DNA of 64,000 nucleotides, taken from Aselliscus stoliczkanus. Lineage: Eukaryota; Chordata; Mammalia; Chiroptera; Hipposideridae. Below, piece by piece: positions 42,240 through 54,640 of the stretch. The stretch lies in contig CM066732.1 in assembly GCA_033961575.1 (NCBI GenBank), positions 55,870,001 through 55,934,000 on the forward strand, written 5' to 3'. Position 1 is the stretch's first letter. Each line of letters opens with the position of its first letter. The position numbers and the translations under genes are program-made. The notes under the pieces are model-generated. The model searched no databases and was not told the DNA's origin. It saw only the letters and a program-made list of their open reading frames with translations.

Positions 42240-42760
42240 AACCAGCATCATTCTTCCTTCCAGGGCGTTCAGTGCAGGTAGCTGTTTTATATGAAATGAA
42301 CAATCTTTATAGACGTACCAGAGCCATAACAAGCCTGATTTTCAGCGAAGCTGAGGTATATAACTCTTACCGAATTGTCAGCCTACTTGCTCAACAAATC
42401 AAGCCTAACTTATGATGTTTGCAGTGTAATTTTTATTCCTGTTTGACTAGCCCGGTGCCCGGTGGTAATAGGATGTTAGGGAAGGGCAGTGCGATGTTTG
42501 TGCACGCCGTGATTGATAGGCCAGGCCTGCGCTGTTCATTTATATCTCCCGATCCCAAATCAGTTAAGTTTAGGAAAAATGAAACAAAGTGGCAAGAAAA
42601 ATGTTTGCAGATTGCAGCCGGGCGCTCCCGCAGATCCGAGTTCAGCCGCATCGGCTGGGATTGTCGGGAGCATTAAGATATCTAAATGAAAATCAATACT
42701 ATATGTGCCAAGCATTTACTACCAGGAGCAAGCATCAGGAGACCGGAGCTAATCGGCTTC
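42240..42760. promoter_or_regulatory. Candidate conserved non-coding element (strong)
   Basis: About 500 bp of non-repeat sequence with dense short motifs: tttatatgaaatgaacaatc (near 42284), tgctcaacaaatcaagccta (near 42388), cgccgtgattgataggccag (near 42505), gagcattaagatatctaaat (near 42668). It lacks any exon-like frame and lies in the transposon-poor part of the window. Conservation is inferred from character only. Confidence 0.45.
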
Positions 42761-44440
42761 CAGCTTGCTCCTCAGCCACAGGCTCCACCCCAGGGGCGTC
42801 CTAATTGCCCAGACTAATCATAGCAGAGTTAAATTTATAACCAAGAAAGACATCTTGTTTTTCTTACCCGTCATCATGTAGGGGTGGGAAGCTTCACCTG
42901 TGAGGTGGGCTCCAGATGTCCAGTGGGCGGCCCCACAAGGGAGGAAGGCCCCTCACCTGTCAGGGCTGGGGGATGAGCTTACCGCCCACTGTGAGCCCAG
43001 CCAGCCCCTTCACACTCTGGGGGCGGAGGCCCCACCAGCTCCCACACACAGTGCTGACCCCTCCCTGGGAGTCTCTGCATCACGAGGGCAGACGCCCCTC
43101 ATGTCCACAGCCCCGCGCGCCCTGATCCCCACCGTGGCTGTTGTTCTGAGGCAAAAGCTTGGGAAAGCAAAGCGCCTGGGTGATGTTAAAAATAAATACC
43201 TGTCTCTGTGTCCCTGAGCTCCCCCTCGGCTCTGCCCTCGGAACCCCAAGAGAAGCTCATGTCACTTGGCGACAGGTACCTCCCTAACACACTGTGTAAA
43301 CAAGTCACTGGCATTGTTCACGCTCCGACACACTGCAAAGTCACACAATAGCCATCGGACACGTGCGTGTGCCGCTGACAGACCACAGCGCATCAGGGGA
43401 CTGGATGCCTAATATTTGCACTCTCGATGCCAACTGTGAGCATATTTCGTACTATTTTCAACAAATTACACCAAAATATGCAAAATGTTTATAAGGCTCC
43501 ATCTTCTATTTTTGGCTCTGGTATATTTGCAACTTAATAGTCCTTCAGAGATTTGTCTCCTCGGGAGAAATAGGAAAATGCAAAGAAGAGAAAGGGAGAC
43601 GGGGATGAAAGAGGAAATGAGGATGCTTTGTTCACGCAACAAGTTGAGTTCTGCAAATTTCTTGTAAAAAGCGGAGCCAGCTGTCCCACGAGGCCTTCTT
43701 CAACAAGAAATTTAATAACGTTACTTGGATTCTCTGTGCCCTGGGTTTCAGATGCATGTTTAATGCGTGTGTCTGAAAGCAAAGCAACCATTGTCTGATG
43801 CTGTGCTCTGTCCTCAGCAGTCCAGATGGCTTCCTAGGCGGCACGATTCTGGGAGCAGCATGAGGGTTGGTGACCGGGGAAAGCTGGTCCCCGCCTGGGT
43901 GACCCCTCGCCGGGAGAAGGGCACCCCGTCTGCATAAATGAGGGCAGCCCTTGCCCTCTGTGCTATTGGGTCCAACCCCGGGACAGGGCCACCCCTGACC
44001 ACCTATGTCTGCAGCAGTGGGGTTGGTCTCCTGGGGCAGGACCCAAGATGTAGGAGTTCAATCTGGAGGGGAACACAGTTTCCAGCTGCTGGATTACAAT
44101 ACCAAATCAAAACTTTTCAGTCCATCTTCTCTGTTGTGGGAGAGAGAAGAATTATCTTCTAACATTCTTTGCAATGACCTTCACCTAGAGTGAGCCTCGA
44201 GGCCTCGCTCTCCAACTGGACTGGACTTTCCTAATGACGGCGGCTCCAGCTCAACTCATTGCTTACTCAAAATACATCCAGAGGGAGAGACATTTAAACG
44301 AACACACCCATGTTTGGGGCCTGCCTCCACATAAAAAATGCAAAGAAAGCACACTGCCTCCCACACTAGACACTCAAAATGTGCGTGGGGCTTGGATGAG
44401 CCAACACGTGAAGGGCGACCTGGGCAGGCAGCTAGGTGGG
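42761..44440. other. Unique sequence, no gene recognised
   Basis: GC-rich at 42.88-43.2 kb and AT-rich islands near 43.38-43.75 kb (caaattacaccaaaatatgc near 43462). No exon or repeat is recognised. Confidence 0.35.
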
Positions 44441-44705
44441 AACCGGCCCCAGGAAGACGAGAGGCTGGACCGCTGGACCGGAGACACCAAGGAGGACGTG
44501 CGTCTGCAGACGTGTCGGCCACAGGCCGCGCCCTCCGCTCACGAGCCGGGGGCAGAGGCGGCCAGAGCCCCGGCCTGACGCGGGCCAACAGCTACCGACT
44601 CCACGGGCACCGACAGGCCAGAGGGCGCCGACAGGGACAGCCGGCGACAGGGAAGGGACACAGAATCCGCAGCGGCCAGAGCCCCGCCTCCAGGCCGTCA
44701 CCCGC
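44440..44705. promoter_or_regulatory. CpG-rich patch (possible CpG island)
   Basis: I count about 29 CpG dinucleotides in roughly 260 bp, far above the genomic background. It could be a promoter, an unmethylated regulatory element or simply a GC-rich stretch. No recognisable first exon lies nearby. Overlapping frames here are compositional. Confidence 0.45.
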
Positions 44706-47680
44706 TCTGCTCCTGGGCCAGGCTCCCATGCACAGCGCCTGCCCCAAGCACCGGAGAAGCTCCCAGGCTCTCGGCAGAGGAGCCAGCCTGGCCCGGGATA
44801 GCAAGGCAACCGGACCGGAGAGAGCCCAGGAAGCCACGGCCACGACAGGGCTGCTGCCTGTCAAGGGTCCACGTGCCGAGCACCCACCTTGGACCTGTCT
44901 GCGTGTCACATCGTTTAAACTTCACCAGCTCCTGTGAGGGACCCACCATCACCCCACAGGGAGGGATGTGTCTGGGGGCCTCAGAGACAAAGGTCACCGC
45001 AAGGAAGGAAGATGACAGTGGTGGCCCTAAGACGGTGGCCCAAAGGTAGGAAGCCCACCACATTTACATTGTTTACGGAGTGATAATATGGATAACGTAA
45101 TAAATCCATACCAGACTGAAAGCTTCAGATGGGTGCCAAGCCGGAGCAGGGATCCATTAAATGAGCTCCATGGAAACGGGGGTTAAAAAAAAATGCAGGT
45201 AGGTAGTTACAAGATAAACATTCCGGGGGCTCAGCCGTGTGGTTCACGGGGCTCTGTCCTCCAGTGGACGCTGGTGAAAGGAATGGTATCCAAGTGCCAT
45301 GGTGTTGGCTCCCTGTCGCCCACACTTGAAGTCCCTGCTCTGTCTGTCATGTCACAGTTAGAAAACCACAGCCACCCCAGAGCCCGCGGCCCGGTGGCCT
45401 GGCCCATCGCAGGCTTCCCAGGCACCGTCCCCACTGGCTGCAGGACCACTGCAGTGGTCCTTCCCTTGTTGGTAGCTCTGGGGAGGGGCGGGGGAGGCGG
45501 TCTGGTCCTGTGGGCTGAGCCGGGCGGCGGACACAGCCTATTTATTCCTAGTAAATCAGCGAGTCTCTCGGGTGAGGCAGCCACAGGGGACGCATGCCAG
45601 CGGAGCTGCACCCTGGCCCAAGGCACAGCTCGCAGAGACGACGCCTACCCGGCATACTCCTGGAGAGCGGGTCTGTGTCTCTTCTGATGAATCAGAAGTG
45701 CCCTGGAAACAAACATCCCTCAGGAAAACGGCCTGACAGCAGGGCACAGGCTGCCACCACCTCTTGGTAAGGAAAGCCCATTGCAGCCAAGCAGCCTTCA
45801 GAGCTCCGGTCTGCTGGAGGCCGTGTTCCTGCAAAGTCACCCCCTCGGCTGCCACACACGGGAGCCACCAACCAAGGGAACAGCCTCATTTACAGCGGGA
45901 AGACCAGGCCCACTTTCACCAAAGGAAAGGCGTTGCTTGACTTCGGTCTCCTTGGGAGCTTCCCTGTGCCCCTGGGCTCCGCAGCCCATCCCCTCACCTT
46001 GATGGCCGGGCCGAATCCCAAGTCAGGGGCCACCCTGAGGGACCACAGCCCCATCCCGTCCAATGCGTCTTGCCTGCTAAGGCAGCCAGAACCCTAAGCA
46101 TCCCGATCAAACACCAGAACAATGCCAAGCAGACCTGGTGACATCAAGGCCCAGAGGATGAACCATCCACTGGCACAAAGCACTAGCTTGAAAACTGTGC
46201 AAAGATTACAACCTGTCACTGTGGTCCAGGAGACACACTACCCATTTTAAAAGCCCCTCTAATGAGATCTACACATCTCTGTTGAAGACAACGTACTTTA
46301 TTATTTTGTAAAGACGAACATGTTTTAAACAGGTTATGGCTCCTGGGACAGCGAGCCCCACCATGAGGCCACTCGAAATGCTAATAAAAGTGTTCACAGA
46401 CCATGATGGCACTCGAGGAGGAACGTTCAGAGGTGAAGCTGATGCTAACATCTCATTTCCACCCGTGTGCACAGGCAGTGCGTCTGCATCGGGGCACGTG
46501 CCCGAGCCTCACTTAGCAGGGTTCTCCAGCTGCTCTGATGACGGCCGCCCTGGGATGTCACCTTCTCCGTGGGGCTGCGGCCGCCTGCCCCAGGCTCCCA
46601 GCTGTGCTAGAAACTTCCCGGTGAGGCTGTCCTGCCATCCCGACATTCACCCATCGCAGGCACAGCTGACCCACGCCCAGGAGAGACGGGCAGGGCTGTA
46701 GGGCAGTTGGACGGGCTGGGGGCTCGCCCCACGCCGGGCATCCCGGGCTAGTCCAGGGAGAACATGCCAGGCTGGACACACTCAGATGTTTCCTCGTCCA
46801 TGTGCTCCTTCATGTGTGAAGGTCGCTGGCCCGAAGGACGCAAACGTCTCAGAAGCACTTTCTAGGCGGTGAGGTAAGTAACAAAGCCAGCCGGCCCTCC
46901 CAACTGCCAGGTGCCACCGGCTCAAATCTACCTGACGTTTCTGTCAGAGCACTCATGGCACCTGGGGTCCTCAGGACCTGGGGCTGCAATCCGATAGCCC
47001 TGTGGACACTCAGCGAAGTTAAGGGGAAGCTACGGATGCTGGGGTCTGGGGTCAGAGCCCCCAGACAAGGCGCAGACGGCACCAGCCTCAGCACCACGGC
47101 ACTTTCGGCAAGAGGCCTCCTCCCTCAGCCCTCAATAGCTCCAGGCAGTGACACCACCGCCGTCCCCGTGGGCTGCAGGGGACAGACACCCCCGCTCTGC
47201 CCCTCCCCGCCACAGGCCCCATCAGGAACCCAGGCGTCTCCTGCTTTCTCGTCTCTTAGACCCACCGTTAATGATATAAACCGCAGACCCTGGGCTCCTC
47301 ACGACTGCTAACCACAGAGCCCGGCCCTCACAAAGCGAGATGCTTTGCCGTGAGTTTTCAAACGCGTTTTGAAACTTTAGAAAGTACTGTTTTCCTTGTC
47401 CCTTGGTTCTGCCCTGGGAACGGGGCCCATGGATGCATGCGAGGAAGTGGGATGGAAACCGACCTCGAGTGAAGTCTGAACCGCACCCCGACGCTGCCCA
47501 GCGGGGGTCCCACCGACGCAGCCCCTGACGGCCTCCTGACCGCCGTGTGCAGAGCCTCTCCGTCGCGACTTTGCTCCTTCCCGGCTGCATCTTTCTTCTG
47601 CGGACCCGCTTCTCTGAGATATTACAGTATGCACTTGTTTGTTATTTCTCGCCTTCCCCCCCCACACACATTAAAATGAA
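44706..47680. other. Unique sequence, no gene recognised
   Basis: Alternating GC-rich DNA and smaller AT-rich patches (45060-45130, 46200-46330). Frames up to 199 codons overlap on both strands. No repeat family stands out; a MIR-like piece may lie at about 44880-44955. Confidence 0.35.
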
Positions 47681-47790
47681 AGGTCCGTGAGAGAAAGGAC
47701 ACTGCCTTGTCCGCTGCCGGCTCTCGGTGAGGGCAAGGCCTGTAACTCAGCAGAGGTTCAATAAACATTTGTGCATAAATAAACAGGGGA
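47680..47790 (+). mobile_element. L2/MIR3-type 3' end
   Basis: The order ggtccgtgagagaaaggaca (about 47681), ctgccttgtccgctgcc, then cagaggttcaataaacattt (about 47750) and gtgcataaataaa matches the conserved end of L2-type repeats ('gagggcagggact...caataaatatttg'). Confidence 0.7.
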
Positions 47791-48150
47791 GTGGACCCTA
47801 CGAGCAGGACGCTCACGAGGCAGCGAGGCTGCGCTCCACCTCGAAAGTGTCCTCGCCCCCGTGTCTGGGGGAAGAGCCCAAACGCAAACGCAGAGCCTCC
47901 TTGCAAACACAGCGTGGTAGTGACACGGTCCCAGAAGCCAGTCAGGGGCTCCGTCAGGCAGCTTTTCTCCATGTTCTTCCTATAAAACTCCAGGTTCACA
48001 TCTGACTGACTAAAACAGACAGATGGGGCCACCGACAGCAATGGTGCAGGGGAAGGAGCGCCGGGCTTCCTTGGGGCGCCAGTCAGAGGCTGGGCACCCC
48101 CCGGCAGCTTCCCAGGGAACTCCAAAACACAGCGGGGATGTGGGATTGCC
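47791..48150. other. Unique sequence
   Basis: No gene or repeat is recognised. Frames overlapping it on both strands (for example minus 47622-48194, 190 codons) show no domain. Confidence 0.35.
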
Positions 48151-48600
48151 TTGGCCTGCGGCAGGCAGAACAATGGACCCCCCAACACGTCCACACCATG
48201 AGCCTGGACCCCGTGAGGGCATTACTTTAAGTGCGAAAGAAACCCCTTGAGATGGGAGATTATCCCAAGGGGCCTCAAACAACCCACTTGCATTCTTTAA
48301 CGAGAGGGAGAGCCTTTCCTGACTTTGATCAGATCGCGGACACGAAGGGGTCAGACGTGTCGGAGACGCATCCCTGTCGGCTCTGAAGACAAGGGCACGA
48401 GCCAAGGCGTGCGGGAGCTTCTAGAAGCTGGAAAACCGCAAGGAAATTTAATCTCTCCCAAAGCCCCCAAACTGACACTGGTTTCAGCCCCGTGAGGCCC
48501 GTGTCAGGCTTCTGACCCACGGGGTGGCACCATACGTTTGTGTTGTTTAAGCCACGGGATTTGTGGAAATTTGTTACAGCAGCAATAGGAAACTAATACA
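48151..48600 (+). mobile_element. MLT1 (ERVL-MaLR) LTR
   Basis: The 5' part, gcggcaggcagaacaatgg, and the very characteristic 3' end, tgttgtttaagccacgggat followed by ttgttacagcagcaatagga and aactaataca, identify an MLT1 LTR of about 450 bp. These are ancient solo LTRs present across placental mammals. It has no coding content. Confidence 0.88.
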
Positions 48601-50015
48601 TAGTCTTTGCCTAAAAAGGAAAAAAAAGGTATCGATCAGAAAAGTCTGAGTCCCAGGGTTGCTCCACTTTTGGCCGCCAGCACGAAATAAGTGAGTCCCA
48701 GTGAACACAGGAACTGCAGACACCAGGGGACACGCACCACATTTAGAAGGGCTCTGACCCGAGGGAGTTTGATGTTCAGTCGATTTACGTCCTAGAAAGT
48801 ATTTTCTATTACACATAAATTTAAGTTTTCAGCCAGAAGGTGAACTAGGGCCGCCATGTCTCCTTGGAGGGAATGGGTGGCTCCCCGGAGCCCTCAGCTC
48901 GCACAGCCACACGTGTCGCAATGATCCAGCAGGTGGAGACATCATGTGCAGGATGGTGACCAAGCTGTGGACACATGGGGGGCACACGCACTGGTGCCCG
49001 CGCAGGAAGCCGTCCGAACATTTCTTGTCTTGGGATGAGCGATAGCTCCAACGTCAGAGCTGGAGGGAGACAGCACAGCAGAAACCAGCCAATTCTTAGG
49101 CCATAATGTAGATGATATTTATTCTTCTTTCAACTCCCACCCAGGAGGCCTCAACCTGTCCACTGTGGAACCACAGCAAATATTCGAGCATGCTGGAGGG
49201 GGACGGGAGTGGCTTTCCCAGCTTGTGACTCGCTCTAATTTAACTCCATGTCCTTATGCGGTTTAATATCATTCGTATGTCCACTCATTGGGAAACCCTG
49301 GCCACTTCATCAAATCTTCTGCCAGGCTTCTCAGACAGGGACCCACGTCAGACCGAGCCCTTCTTACTCAGCATCTCCACCTTCTCCCTGTAGCCCCCCG
49401 GCTCTGCTCCCTGGCAAGCTGCCGTGAGTGTGCATACAGGGCAGGTGAGACATGAAACCTCGGCCCAGGTCCAGCTCTGAGTAGGTCTGCAGGGTGGGAA
49501 TCTCTGGGTCCCCAAAGTGTATAACTGAAATGGACATATTTGCAAGTCGGGACGTCTCTAAATCGGCCCCGTGCCCTTCGGGTAAGACGCCGTGCCCAGG
49601 GCCATTGCACAAGCCAATTCCCTGCACAGAAACGCCTTCTGCTCTCCTGCTCCACGCCAGTGTCCCATCACAGGTGCCCCAACCTCTGGTCTTGGTTGGA
49701 CACGCTGTGTGCTTCCTTCACAATGCTGGTTCGTTTGAATGCTGCACTCATGTCACCATCAAACTCCAGCACCCAGCACAACGCCACATCATAGCAACAA
49801 GTAATTTCTGTGTAGTTCAGGTGCTAATTCCTCCTTAAAGTAGATTCAAACCCTGAACACATAAATATAGCTGTTTGTTTGTGTATTTGTTTTTGCTGTC
49901 CTCCGTCTTCCGTGGGTATTTTGCTCATCTGGTGACTTAGAAGGTAGTCCACAGCAGGTGCTGAGTGTACACCTCAGGACCTCAGGGCATGCTATCTGTT
50001 GTTTGGGTTCTTTCC
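48601..50015. other. Unique sequence, no gene recognised
   Basis: Mixed composition; small frames only. No lineage-specific repeat. Confidence 0.35.
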
Positions 50016-50075
50016 TGCTAGACTGCAAGTTCCTTGAGAGGAGCTTGGACAGCATGGACTGAGTCAAATCCTCGG
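50016..50075 (+). mobile_element. Short L2-type fragment
   Basis: The string tgctagactgcaagttcctt followed by gagaggag resembles the 'ctagactgtaagctccttgag' motif near the L2 3' end. Short, so modest confidence. Confidence 0.45.
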
Positions 50076-51076
50076 GACGCATGAGTGTGCACATCTGGCT
50101 TTGGAAATGTGTAGATGATTCCATTTTTATTCCTTCTGGACAGTGTGTGTGACGCGGGCACACGTGCCAGCAGTGGCATGCGTTGGAGGTCACAGGTGCG
50201 GGTCAGCTCACACTTACAAACCCTCATCCATGCCTCACAGAAAGGACAGCCCAGCTGTAAGGGTCACGTGTCCCTGCTATTTGCCACTCTGCCACCTGAC
50301 ACCCTGCAGACACTTCCAGGGCCCTCCCCCAGATGCTTACTGACAGAATTTCCTGAGAGAATCCAAAACTAGATTTTTATAGAACTCTCCCCATTTTATA
50401 TTTGTCCTTGTTTTTAAAAAAGAAAAGAAAGAAAGACATTGTGATGTCCAAGCAAAATACAAGCCCACGAGAGCCAAGTCCATAGGCGTAGGAAAGCACG
50501 CAGCCTCTCCCAGCTCACTGGAGTACTGGGCAGGCGGGGGTCTAGGCCTTGGTTTCCCCGCCGTCCGACGATCGCTCAGGCCAGACACAGTAGCGCCCTT
50601 ACCCTGGGCATCCATCTAAACCCTGCTCTCACCCTGACAATTCTCTCCCCACAAAATGAATCAGCTTCATTTATAATTTGAAGTCAGCAACTAGAAAGGC
50701 ATTTTGTCGCACAGGCTAATTACAAAAGCGGGGCGGGTGGGAGTGGGGACACCATGCTTTCCCTCACATCTCATCACGTTTATTCAGCTTCATTGCTAAC
50801 TCTTTGCTCATAGGATTTTCCGCCTGCGGACTGCATTTTTGTCTCGTTACCCCACCTGGACTCAGGAGGCCCTGGTCACCTCCTCTAGGGCTCACGGATT
50901 TTTAAAGTGACCTCCGTTGTGTTCACAGGGGCTCCCTGAGCAGAGTCCAGGGACGAGGCCCAAGCCCGAGGCACTCGAAGGGGCACTTCGGAGGGCTCCG
51001 CCCAGGACCCACAGACACCCATGAGGAGGCCCGTCCCTAGAAGCCGCACGTGAGGAGCGGAGGAAGAACCCGGCTC
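50076..51076. other. Unique sequence
   Basis: No gene is recognised. The 50640-50830 part (cagcttcatttataatttga) is an AT-rich candidate conserved island. Confidence 0.35.
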
Positions 51077-51124
51077 GCCCCCCACCTGCCCTGGGCGGGG
51101 GCCCCCCACCTGCCCTGGGCGGGG
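51077..51124. repeat. Exact 24-bp tandem duplication with E-box
   Basis: Units 51077-51100 and 51101-51124 are identical. Each contains CACCTG, the E-box bound by ZEB/SNAI-type and E-protein factors, and a cctgggcgggg GC box. Confidence 0.93.
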
Positions 51125-53540
51125 AGCTGGGGCCCCTGTGGAAACGGCCAGCACCTTGCACGGCTGTCAGCACGCCCTCTCCGGCACATGGACACGCCAG
51201 CCCAGCCTCAGCGGGCGGCCAGGCAGGGCCAGCCTCGCGTCGTGGAGTCGCCGCCAGCTACGCTACGCAAATCCGGGAGACAAGTCCCAGAAGAAGCACA
51301 AGGGGAAAACTGCAGGAAACGCGCACTCACCGTGAAACACCAGCCCAGAGCAGAGACCTGGTAATCCCAGCAACGCTGTTCGAAGCCCGTGATGGCTCGC
51401 AGCCGACAAACGCCCGCAGACCTCAATCCATTTTTATTGTATTCAGGCTGCAGTGTTGTATTTCCTGCCTCCCCTTAGCACCACACATACACTGTACTTG
51501 AAAACAAAAATCTATAATATTGATCCCGCAGTGTCACCACAATTATTCTTTTGAAACAGCCATTGAAAACAAATTACATCTGCACTGCCTTTTCATCCGC
51601 CCGCTGCGAGCAGAGCTCACGGTGGCCTGCAGCAGTGTGGCCCTCGCACTGTGTCACTGCCGACAGGACAGCCCAGGGAAGGGGGGAGGGGCGGCGAGGA
51701 TTCGCGCCAGATCAAACTCCGTTTTAGGAGGGCGTCCAGGGGTCTGGACCCTGTGGACCAGGAATCCAGGCCTGCATCCCGGGCACCTGTGGGGCCCCCA
51801 GGGACGCCCCTCGGCTAGGAAACCAGACCCAGCTATAGGGCTGATCCGATTGACAAAGGTTTAATCATAAGCCTCCTTTTCAGACACTCAGTTTAAATTC
51901 TAGTTGCAGGGATTCTGTGCAGAAGTGTGGTCTTCACCGGCTGGCACATACCCACACACACAGACTGCAGCAGAGCTGACAGCAGCCGTGTCTGAGGCAG
52001 GAGAGGTGCCCACGGCCGCAGCTCTCTGCAGCTCACATTCCAGCAGACAGCACGCCCGGGAGCCCGGCCTGCCGTCCAGGAGCTTCCAGAGGTAGCAGAG
52101 CCCCAAGAGGCCCCGCTGCCCACTGCAGAGCTGAGGCCAGGTACCGACGCCATGTCCCAGCCCCCGCCGTAAGGCACCAGCCAGCTGCCCTGGGGATGTC
52201 TGCTGGGGGGGCCTGTTTGTTTTCCATTGTCATACTTGGAAAAATTCACCCTGTGCAGTAATTAAATTCCAGGCCACTGAGCGGTGGGCGAAGGGAAATT
52301 CTTTTGTTAAGGTTTGACCACACAAGTCACAGCGGTGGCTCTTACAGGCGGGAAGTGATAACTTTGGAGCATTAAGAAAACCAATAGCCTTGTTGACATG
52401 GACATGGGAACCTAACCCCTGAAGCCTCCTGGTATGACGCATTGATTTTCCTGTCCGTGCACAGTTCTAAAGCCATCCATTCTGCACGGTCAGGACTCAC
52501 AGGGCCAGAGAGAGGAAAAAAATCTGTTCTCTGCTGTTCCTCCAGGCAAAGTTGAGAAATAAATTCTACGTTTTGAGAGATGATTTGTTCAAGCCATGTT
52601 TAAGAGAATATGAGTGCATTAACAAGGGGGAGACTTCTGTTTCCCGGGCCCCGTAACCTGTGCCGACAGCAGTGCCCCATCTTACCGCCCCGGACGAGGC
52701 CTAGAAGGCACAGAGGGCGGGGGGGTGAGGGGAAGGTGGTGGATATGTTTCTCCAAATAACATCACCAAGCTGCCCAAAAACGGCTCAAATGGCTTGTCA
52801 GACGCCCTGTCCCACCTGTCCGCCGCCGTGAAGTTGCTACGCTCCCACTTGTTTCCTGAACTTCTCCTCCACAGATGAGCAGGCGAGGCTGATTCACTCT
52901 TCAGGGCCTGAGACAGCAGACACGTGCCCCTGTCCCTGACCCACGGTGCACACGTGCAGGGAGCTACCAGCAGCCAAGCAGCAAAGGGCTCCCTTGCTGG
53001 CCTCCTAGCATGGCCCCCGGTTCCTCCTCTGCACCCTGGGTTCCTCTTTCAGAAATGCCTCCATGTCAACAAGCCCCTCCCTGTCCCTGGCTGCAACAGG
53101 ACAGGCAGGGACGCCGGGTGACAGAGAGGCCAGGCTGTGGGGAAACTTGCTGAGACGCCACAGCGGACGTCGTGGGCTGCCCGTCTCGCATGCTCAGTAC
53201 TTTCTGAGAGTTTAGCTATTTTAGTTCCAAATAAAGAAAGCATGAGGTCCGATGTGGAAAGCACTGTGGGTGCTGCGTTCTGCACCTCCTGGTGCACGGG
53301 GAGATGGAGCCGCCTCAGTGCAGCCGGAAACGAAACGCCGGGCTCATGCTGTCCCCGAGCCGGACGGAGCTGCACTGATCAGGAATAGAAAACGCGAATA
53401 GGCGTGATCTCATGAGGCTGGTCTCCATGAGCACAGCACCCACACGCCCCGAGTGTGAGCCGTGCAGACTCACACCAGGGGAGTCACCAACGCCGTGACA
53501 GACACGGCTCCAGCTGACCCGTCTCAGGCCTGTGCAAGTA
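51125..53540. other. Unique sequence with AT-rich islands
   Basis: No exon or recent repeat is recognised. Candidate conserved islands are 51430-51600 (tccatttttattgtattcag) and 52235-52600 (gcagtaattaaattccaggc). Confidence 0.35.
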
Positions 53541-54035
53541 TTCTTAAATTAGGTTGGTGTGAATGCGTTTGTATATTTATTATTAAAATACTTACTGTTC
53601 TGCCTTTTGAAGTAGATGGACAAATGATTTAGGAGTGGAAATAGACTAGAAACAAAATTAATGCAAATAATGTGTTGATTTTTTTTTTTAGCTTGATTAG
53701 CCAAGCCAATGGAAAATTCTAGAAAACGTATACAATTATTTTAACTGTCACAGGCTGGCAATTGTAATTGACATGATTTGTACGAGATGCAGTGTAATAA
53801 CTGAATATATTAAAAAAGTCTCATGCCTTGATTACCAGGAGAACATTACTCCTGGCACAATATTATTAACAACACAATTATCGCAGCATCCCTAGGATAC
53901 GCTCTTAGCACTTCAATGCATTAGTGAACCTTTGCTAACGAAGAAAAAATTAAAGTACAGCAAATTTCAAAGCACCAGTTGTACCCAATATCATTAAAAA
54001 TTTATAAAACTTCCCCTGAACATGACAAGTGTTTG
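53540..54035. promoter_or_regulatory. Candidate conserved non-coding element (strong)
   Basis: About 500 bp of AT-rich, non-repeat sequence: tgtatatttattattaaaat (near 53571), agcttgattagccaagccaa (near 53691), ggcaattgtaattgacatga (near 53756), tattattaacaacacaatta (near 53861). There is no frame and no repeat hallmark, and it sits in a GC-rich neighbourhood. One of the clearest enhancer-like blocks in the window. Confidence 0.5.
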
Positions 54036-54640
54036 GTTTAAATGGAGATCAGGCGCAAGGAGAAAGCAGAAACCTTGTTCCTCTTTGTCTCCCTCCTCAC
54101 CCTCTCAGCCGCTGTCCTCTCCCAGACCTCCCCCAGCCGCACCACCTCCATCCAGCTGAAATCTGTAACCATTACAGAGTGACAGCTTGACACACAATGA
54201 CCCATCAGAACATCCATCTCACAGTGTTTTATTTTAGCGAGGAGCCACACGGCAGAAAAAATAAGCAAGTTGTTTCAAGGCTTGGAAGGAGATCAAACAT
54301 TTCTGGCATTCCCACTTACCAGACCTTTGATTTACAGGGGCTTGTCAGGGCCCGATGAGAGTGTGGGCTGAGGAACCCAGAGGCCCTGCCGTGCCCCCAC
54401 CCAGCATCCCTTTGTTCCCGGAACCGGCAGGCCCGGAGGAGGCACCGAGCGTGGCGCCCCTGCACGAGGGCCAGGCGGCACGGGAAAGCCAAACGGCCAC
54501 AGTGACACCCCTTTTCCGAGGTCAAAACACAGACAGGCCGCGGGGCTGGAGAGAGGACGCGGCTGAGTTCCCTGCCAGTCTCTTTACCTTCCTTCCAAGT
54601 CAAAAGTTATCACCTTCCCCCAGAAAAATACCATACCCAG
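54036..54640. other. Unique sequence
   Basis: No gene is recognised; frames overlap on both strands. Confidence 0.35.

Noticed and set aside
44338..44937. 199-codon frame over a CpG-rich patch
   Set aside because: Arg/Ala/Pro/Gly-rich composition follows GC content; equally long frames exist on the opposite strand.
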